Of a stretch of 9,706 nucleotides of DNA, positions 5,764 through 9,706 are shown piece by piece; within the stretch, counting starts at the first letter, position 1; every line of letters begins with the position of its first letter. The notes under the pieces were generated by a model. The model was not told where the DNA came from, ran no database searches, and saw only the letters and a program-made list of their open reading frames with translations. Origin of the DNA: Xanthobacteraceae bacterium (GTDB lineage: Bacteria > Pseudomonadota > Alphaproteobacteria > Rhizobiales > Xanthobacteraceae). Both the position numbers and the translations under genes were made by a program. The stretch is taken from NCBI GenBank assembly GCA_030043175.1, contig JASHYD010000922.1, forward strand, positions 1 to 9,706, given 5' to 3'.

Positions 5764-5911
5764 ACGCTCGCGGCGGCATCAAGCCCAGCATCTGGCGCGC
5801 AGCACGCCGCAAGGCGAAACCGTGTCGGATGCGGTGGCGTCGGATGGAGGGTGCCGCGAGCCGAGATCGATGACGGGCGCCGTCACGAGAACGAAGCGGG
5901 CGAAACGCAAC

Positions 5912-5935
5912 GTTAAGATAACACAAATTCTTAAC
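5912..5935. repeat. Inverted repeat GTTAAGA-N10-TCTTAAC
   Basis: Perfect 7-bp arms (5912-5918 and 5929-5935) around a 10-base AT-rich spacer. It stands out against the high-GC background and lies about 215 bp upstream of the secreted-protein gene. It could be a regulator site or a hairpin; the role is unknown. Confidence 0.45.
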
Positions 5936-5958
5936 ATAGCACTGTTCAACCCTGTCTA

Positions 5959-5972
5959 AGTGATGTATCACT
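5959..5972. repeat. Inverted repeat AGTGATGTATCACT
   Basis: Six-base arms AGTGAT (5959-5964) and ATCACT (5967-5972) separated by GT. The spacing is too tight for a good RNA hairpin, so a protein-binding site is more plausible. It is 24 bp right of the preceding repeat. Confidence 0.4.
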
Positions 5973-6149
5973 GCCGGCGGGTCAGCCAAGATCACCTATG
6001 GGGAATTGTCGTCAAGGTTGCTATCGGCGAGCATTTTCAATCTCAGTAACCGCAGTTTTTCAGCTGGTCTTAGCCTGGTAAACCGCACAGCTTTTCGGAG
6101 CGTCGCCCCACTCGGACGCCGTGCGGTGTCATGTTGTCGGGAGCAAACG

Positions 6150-6728
6150 ATGCAACGGTCCTTTATGTTATCGATATCTGCCATAGCGATGATCTGTGCG
6201 GGGAATGCAGCCGCCGATTCGTCGCATCTGATAGGAACCTACGGCTTCACCGGCACCGATGCCTGCCTCTATGCGTCGGCGGGATTTAACGCCAGCCTCC
6301 AAGCTCTCGGTACCGCCTTTTCAGCTTCCTTCGCTGATGAAGGAGTTCGCACCTTTAACCGCGACGGCACCGGAACCTTCACAAATGCCAGCACGACGAT
6401 TACGGTTCCGCCGACGGTCGGGTTCTTGCCTGCGGCGAGTTCCTCCGAGGGCGGCGCTTCATTCATCTTCACGGTGGCCGACGACACATTTACCGCCCAA
6501 AATGTCCCAGGAACAGACGTGGGAAAAATTTTGACCGGCCCGCGGGCAGGGCAAACCTTCAAGCTCGAGGGCATTCCGAAGACGACGGGTCTTATTTCGG
6601 CCGACGGCCGCACCCTGGCCACATCCATTCTGACGCCAGGGGTGGAAACCATCACGTATTCGAACGGCGACGTCGAGCATCGCATCTGCCATCGCTCGCG
6701 AGTCTATATCAAGCTGGATGCCGACTGA
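6150..6728 (+). CDS. Secreted hypothetical protein, 192 aa
   Basis: ATG 6150 follows a GGGAG with six bases between, and opens a clear Sec signal peptide: MQRSFMLSISAIAMICAGNA with cleavage likely after AAA (residue 22), giving a mature protein starting DSSHLIGTYGFTGTDACLYA. The mature part is small, Thr/Gly/Ser-rich and looks beta-structured (RTFNRDGTGTFTNASTTITV, SADGRTLATSILTPGVETIT), with one Cys near each end (DACLY and HRICHR) that could form a disulfide. It should be periplasmic or secreted. I recall similar exported proteins in Bradyrhizobium but no named family or function. It has no operon partner; a palindrome follows 37 bp after the stop. Confidence 0.75.
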   Translation: MQRSFMLSISAIAMICAGNAAADSSHLIGTYGFTGTDACLYASAGFNASLQALGTAFSASFADEGVRTFNRDGTGTFTNASTTITVPPTVGFLPAASSSEGGASFIFTVADDTFTAQNVPGTDVGKILTGPRAGQTFKLEGIPKTTGLISADGRTLATSILTPGVETITYSNGDVEHRICHRSRVYIKLDAD

Positions 6729-6765
6729 GCGGTATCACTTGAAGCCCCAGCTCGGATCCTAAGGT

Positions 6766-6781
6766 TATCGGAATTCCGATA
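6766..6781. repeat. Perfect 16-bp palindrome
   Basis: TATCGGAATTCCGATA is its own reverse complement. It lies 37 bp after the stop of the secreted-protein gene and about 230 bp before the next gene. Without a loop it makes a poor terminator; it may be a protein-binding site. The rest of the 6729-7008 interval shows no gene that I recognise. Confidence 0.5.
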
Positions 6782-7008
6782 GTCCAGAACTGCGGCCCTT
6801 CCGAAACAAGGGACTTCTCCGTGTCGCCGAATGCAAGCCGATCATCGACGTCGCACGGCCGCCGGGCGCTGTGCTTGCGTTCTTCGAACGCAACCCGCAG
6901 CCGCGTCCTTAGCGTGGCCGATTGGGCCAGTTTTGCAGGTGGGTGGAACGCAATCGCATTAAGCGGTTGCGAGAATATGTCCCGGGCAACCAACTCAAGG
7001 CGTGATCA

Positions 7009-8220
7009 ATGAAATTGATGCAAAATCTGTTTGTTCTCGCGGTTGTTCTCTCGAGTAGCACAGCATCAGCACAATATACCGACGGCATGATCAAGATCGG
7101 CGTGCTGACCGACATGTCGAGCATCTATGCGGATGTCACCGGACCTGGGTCATTAGTGGCAGCCAAGCTCGCAATCGAGGACTTTGGTGCGACAGCGAAA
7201 GGAATGAAGGTCGAAATGATCGGCGGCGATATGCAGAACAAAACAGATGTAGGAGTAAATATCGCCACCTCCTGGTTTGACGTCGAGAAGGTTGATGTCA
7301 TCGTCGACTTGCCCAATTCCGCCATCGCGTTGGCGGTGAGTGACATCGCCCGGCAGAAGAACAAGCTGCTCCTGGCAGTGGGTGCGGCGACTTCTGATCT
7401 CACGGGGACGAAATGCAACGCCAACACGATCCACTGGCTGTATGACACCTGGGCACTCGCGAATGGGACAGGCAAAGCGGTAGTGAAAAGCGGTGGTGGT
7501 AGTTGGTTCTTTTTGACGGCGGATTACGCTTTTGGGTATGCGCTCGAACGCGATACGGCGGCAGTCGTCGAGGCCAATGGTGGCAAGGTCGTCGGCAAAG
7601 TGCGACATCCGCTCGGTTCCTCCGACTTCTCATCGTTTCTTCTTCAAGCTCAAGCATCGAGGGCGAAGGTGATCGGCCTTGCCAACGCGGGTGGGGACGC
7701 CATAAACACGATCAAGCAGGCGGCCGAGTTCGCAATCGTCAAGGGGGGACAGAGCCTCGCCGGACTGTTGGTGTGGGTGAGTGACGTCGCGGCGCTTGGC
7801 CTGCCGACTGCCCAAGGTCTAATCCTGACCGATGCGTGGTACTGGGACACGAATGATGACAGCCGCGCCTGGACCAGGCGCTGGCAGGCTGATCAGCCGG
7901 GGCGGTTTCCGACCGCGGCGCATGCCGGCGTGTACTCTGCCGTCCTGCACTATCTTAAGGCTGTGGAGTCGTTGAAATCCGATGCCGACGGTCGCGCGGT
8001 AGCGGCGAAAATGAAGGAAATGCGGACGGAAGACCGTCTGCTTGGCATCGGAACCATCCGTGCCGACGGCCGCAAAATACATGACATGTACCTAAGAGAA
8101 GTCAAAAGGCCGGATGAATCGAAATATCCGGGAGACTTTCTTAAGACACGCGTCACCATCCCGGCGGCGGAAGCCTTTCGACCGCTCAAGGAAGGTGGCT
8201 GCCCGCTCGTGAATGGATGA
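7009..8220 (+). CDS. ABC transporter periplasmic substrate-binding protein, branched-chain amino-acid type, 403 aa
   Basis: These proteins capture a small solute in the periplasm and hand it to an inner-membrane ABC importer. Residues 1-21 are a Sec signal (MKLMQNLFVLAVVLSSSTAS, cleavage after ASA). The mature part shows the Peripla_BP_6 / LivK-like order: IKIGVLTDMSSIYADVTGPG, AAKLAIEDFG, KVEMIGGDMQNKTDVGVNIA, DVIVDLPNSAIALAV, LLLAVGAATSDLTG, IHWLYDTWALANGTG, FFLTADYAFGYALERD, HPLGSSDFSSFLLQAQ, VIGLANAGGDAINTIKQAAE, then a C-terminal TAAHAGVYSAVLHYLKAVES. Length is normal for the group and the frame is uninterrupted. ATG 7009 has AAGG eight bases upstream. No permease or ATPase gene lies on either side, so this is an orphan; such solitary copies are numerous in Bradyrhizobium. 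The substrate cannot be told from sequence; amino acids, amides or aromatic acids are known for relatives. Confidence 0.93.
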   Translation: MKLMQNLFVLAVVLSSSTASAQYTDGMIKIGVLTDMSSIYADVTGPGSLVAAKLAIEDFGATAKGMKVEMIGGDMQNKTDVGVNIATSWFDVEKVDVIVDLPNSAIALAVSDIARQKNKLLLAVGAATSDLTGTKCNANTIHWLYDTWALANGTGKAVVKSGGGSWFFLTADYAFGYALERDTAAVVEANGGKVVGKVRHPLGSSDFSSFLLQAQASRAKVIGLANAGGDAINTIKQAAEFAIVKGGQSLAGLLVWVSDVAALGLPTAQGLILTDAWYWDTNDDSRAWTRRWQADQPGRFPTAAHAGVYSAVLHYLKAVESLKSDADGRAVAAKMKEMRTEDRLLGIGTIRADGRKIHDMYLREVKRPDESKYPGDFLKTRVTIPAAEAFRPLKEGGCPLVNG

Positions 8221-8974
8221 TGCCATCCCGGAGGTATCCCAATCGCAGCCGGTTGAATATCGGCTGGGGGCGTGTCGCGTGAGAACGCGAAGTCAGTCAT
8301 GATCCTTCTCGACTCAGCCAGGTAACAGCATCTCAGACACGCACGCGGATCAGATGCAAACCCTCGTGCGCCGCGCCTTCGTGAAGGGCTCTTGGCTGTA
8401 ATTCGCGGGGCCGTATCGGGTCGATGGCTGGGCCCTTAAACCCATCTGCAATGGCTTGACCCGCCCTGCGAGCAGTCCTTGGAACGCAAACCGGGGAGGC
8501 CGCTCGCGAGTCTGTGCTGGGGCGTCGCTATGTGGTCAGGGGAGGGGAGGGGGCCGAGCTGCCTGCCCGATCGCAGGGCCCTCCGGTACCGGCCTGGACT
8601 GAAGACTGAAAATCGTCAGCTGTGATTGCTATGTGACTGCCGGCACCATTTGATTTTGCTTGATACCCGCCAAAATTTAAACCTGTCCGCACAGAATTTG
8701 TCATTTGCTGGCGCGTTGATCACGTCGATCATCGCTTTGCAGGCAATGTCGCCCGGCATCTTTCGCTATTGGCCGATGTGCCTGCGTACGCGGCATTGTT
8801 GAGACCCGCGGATAATGCCATTCGCCGGGGCTTGACATCTCGCTTTGCAGCGTTCGGCCGGCAATGCATCGAATGATCAACAGCCCCGATCAATGCCGTT
8901 GCCGGCGGGCTCCGTTTGCGCTGAACTCTGCAAACGCGCGAATCGGCAGATCGCGGTGGGTGCGCAAAGTGGTG
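8221..8974. other. About 750 bp without a recognisable gene
   Basis: Between the binding-protein gene and recJ no frame has both a ribosome binding site and a family that I recognise. Visible items are a short hairpin at 8246-8266, a G-rich run GGGGAGGGGAGGGGG (8539-8553), an AT-richer patch around 8650-8710 and an isolated TTGACA (8832-8837) without a matching -10. The interval may hold decayed genes and the recJ promoter. Confidence 0.5.
8246..8266 (+). terminator. Weak hairpin after the binding-protein gene
   Basis: CAGCCG (8246-8251) pairs with CGGCTG (8261-8266) around a nine-base loop, 25 bases after the stop. A G run rather than a T run follows, so it is a weak terminator candidate. 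Confidence 0.25.
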
Positions 8975-9706
8975 ATGCGAGGGCAATCCAAGCGCCATTT
9001 CCTAGGGGTGGAGCGCTCGGCGACCGGGCGGCCGTGGTGCGACCGCCTTGATGATCGCGGCAATGCGCGCTCGCTCGCGATCGGTCAACGCCATGGCGTA
9101 CCGGAAATGCTCGCCCGCATCCTGGCGGGGCGCAATGTGGACGTCGACGCCGTCGAGGCTTATCTCGATCCCACCGTCAAGCGGCTGATGCCGGATCCCG
9201 ATGTGCTCGTCGATATGGAACGGGCGGCGAGCCGGGTGGTCGATGCTGTGATGCGCCGCGAGCGGGTGGCGATTCTGGGCGACTATGATGTGGATGGCGC
9301 AACGTCGGCGGCGCTGCTCGCAAGTTTCCTGCGCATTGCCGGGCTCGAACCCCTGATTCACATTCCGGATCGCATTTTCGAAGGCTATGGCCCGAACATC
9401 GAGGCGATCGCTTCCTTGGCCGCGCGTGGCGTCAATCTCCTGGTGACTGTCGATTGCGGCACCACCAGCATCGAGCCGCTCGCAGAGGCGAAACGGCTCG
9501 GCCTCGACACGGTGGTGATCGACCACCACCAGGCCGACGAGAATCTTCCGCCGACAGTGGCGCTGGTCAACCCGAACCGGCTCGACGATCTGTCGGGGCT
9601 CGGATACCTCGCGGCGGTCGGGCTCGTCTTTCTGGTGGTGGTGGCTATCAACCGGGAGCTGCGGCGGCGCGGCTTCTGGAGCGCTGCACGGCCCGAACCG
9701 GACTTG
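8975..9706 (+). CDS. recJ: Single-stranded-DNA-specific exonuclease RecJ, N-terminal 244 codons (runs off right edge)
   Basis: RecJ degrades single-stranded DNA 5' to 3' in RecF-pathway recombination, mismatch repair and base-excision repair. The visible part holds the start of the DHH-phosphoesterase core: VAILGDYDVDGATSAALLAS (Asp103, Asp105, Asp107 binding metal), HIPDRIFEGYGPN, LLVTVDCGTTS (Asp160) and VIDHHQADENLPPTVALVNP (the Asp183-His-His motif), then LSGLGYLAAVGLVF. The N-terminal FLGVERSATGRPWCDRL and MLARILAG...YLDPTVKRLMPDP are typical of the family. The full enzyme has roughly 560-620 residues, so more than half lies beyond 9706. The frame has no stop from 8975 to the edge. ATG 8975 is the first ATG before the conserved region; GTG 8969 and 8972 are alternatives, and no strong Shine-Dalgarno decides. 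Confidence 0.95.
   Translation, partial: MRGQSKRHFLGVERSATGRPWCDRLDDRGNARSLAIGQRHGVPEMLARILAGRNVDVDAVEAYLDPTVKRLMPDPDVLVDMERAASRVVDAVMRRERVAILGDYDVDGATSAALLASFLRIAGLEPLIHIPDRIFEGYGPNIEAIASLAARGVNLLVTVDCGTTSIEPLAEAKRLGLDTVVIDHHQADENLPPTVALVNPNRLDDLSGLGYLAAVGLVFLVVVAINRELRRRGFWSAARPEPDL

Larger units (their letters stand above)
5764..6149. other. Gene-free interval with AT-rich inverted repeats
   Basis: No convincing coding region. It holds the upstream end of the GlsB remnant frame (up to 5880, no start codon), then an AT-rich patch around 5910-5980 with two inverted repeats (listed separately), and a leader before the secreted protein at 6150. A minus-strand frame at 5996-6184 ends RLLRLKMLADSNLDDN but has no relative that I recognise. 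Confidence 0.5.

Noticed and set aside
6709..6993. Minus-strand 94-codon frame between the secreted protein and the binding protein
   Set aside because: Partly protein-like but overlaps the end of the secreted-protein gene; no family recognised and no good ribosome site.
8701..8790. Hydrophobic plus-strand stretch (ALITSIIALQAMSPGIFRYW) reminiscent of small DUF2798-like membrane proteins
   Set aside because: Too short, soon stopped by TGA, and lacking the other conserved part; resemblance could be chance.
8832..8860. TTGACA as recJ promoter
   Set aside because: The position 17 bp downstream is CGGCCG, nothing like a -10 element.
9002..9529. Long minus-strand frame at the right end
   Set aside because: Antisense shadow of recJ, whose DHH-family motifs are unmistakable on the plus strand.
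1..9706. CRISPR array, tRNA or rRNA
   Set aside because: No regularly spaced repeats and no tRNA- or rRNA-like conserved segments seen on either strand.

Overview
The window looks like chromosomal DNA of an alphaproteobacterium of the Bradyrhizobium / Nitrobacteraceae type. The evidence is high GC and strong third-position GC in the intact genes. Several small protein families also match, from memory, ones common in that group: the PGPW...LPNGF...FFYGR domain, the [13 protein letters not shown] small protein, the solitary branched-chain-amino-acid-type binding protein, and the RecJ and Ppa sequences. No database search was possible.

Left part (1-1846) is a gene graveyard. A G1-family (eqolisin-like) glutamic endopeptidase gene runs leftwards off the window edge; it keeps both catalytic regions but is split over three frames by two frameshifts. 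Rightward next to it are a resolvase/invertase-type helix-turn-helix remnant (about 1058-1165) and a uracil-DNA-glycosylase-like pseudogene (1232-1846) with three frameshifts and three in-frame stops. I see nothing recognisable in 840-1057 or 1847-2118.

Middle part (2119-4800). A 73-aa ribbon-helix-helix-like regulator (minus) and a 55-aa single-pass membrane protein (plus) are divergent and share a perfect 16-bp palindrome that overlaps the likely -10 elements of both. The small membrane gene ends in a tight series of hairpins. Then come a possible BON-domain remnant, a frameshifted and internally deleted small hypothetical gene, and a 301-codon minus-strand frame. That frame probably joins a small cytosolic domain to a lipoprotein with its own strong ribosome binding site; a C(UUCG)G hairpin follows its stop. 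A membrane-anchored hypothetical protein (4273-4800) points the other way.

Right part (4972-9706) is healthier. It holds inorganic pyrophosphatase ppa (minus), a GlsB/YeaQ/YmgE fragment just upstream of it, a secreted hypothetical protein (6150-6728), an orphan ABC-transporter substrate-binding protein (7009-8220), about 750 bp without a convincing gene, and the first 244 codons of recJ running off the right edge.

The intact genes share no pathway; they look like independent chromosomal genes among decayed accessory genes. Because long frames (7009-8220, 8975-9706, 4972-5499) are clean, the many frameshifts elsewhere look like real decay rather than general sequencing error, although the homopolymer cases need checking. 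The most original candidate system is the divergent regulator / small-membrane-protein pair at 2119-2606.
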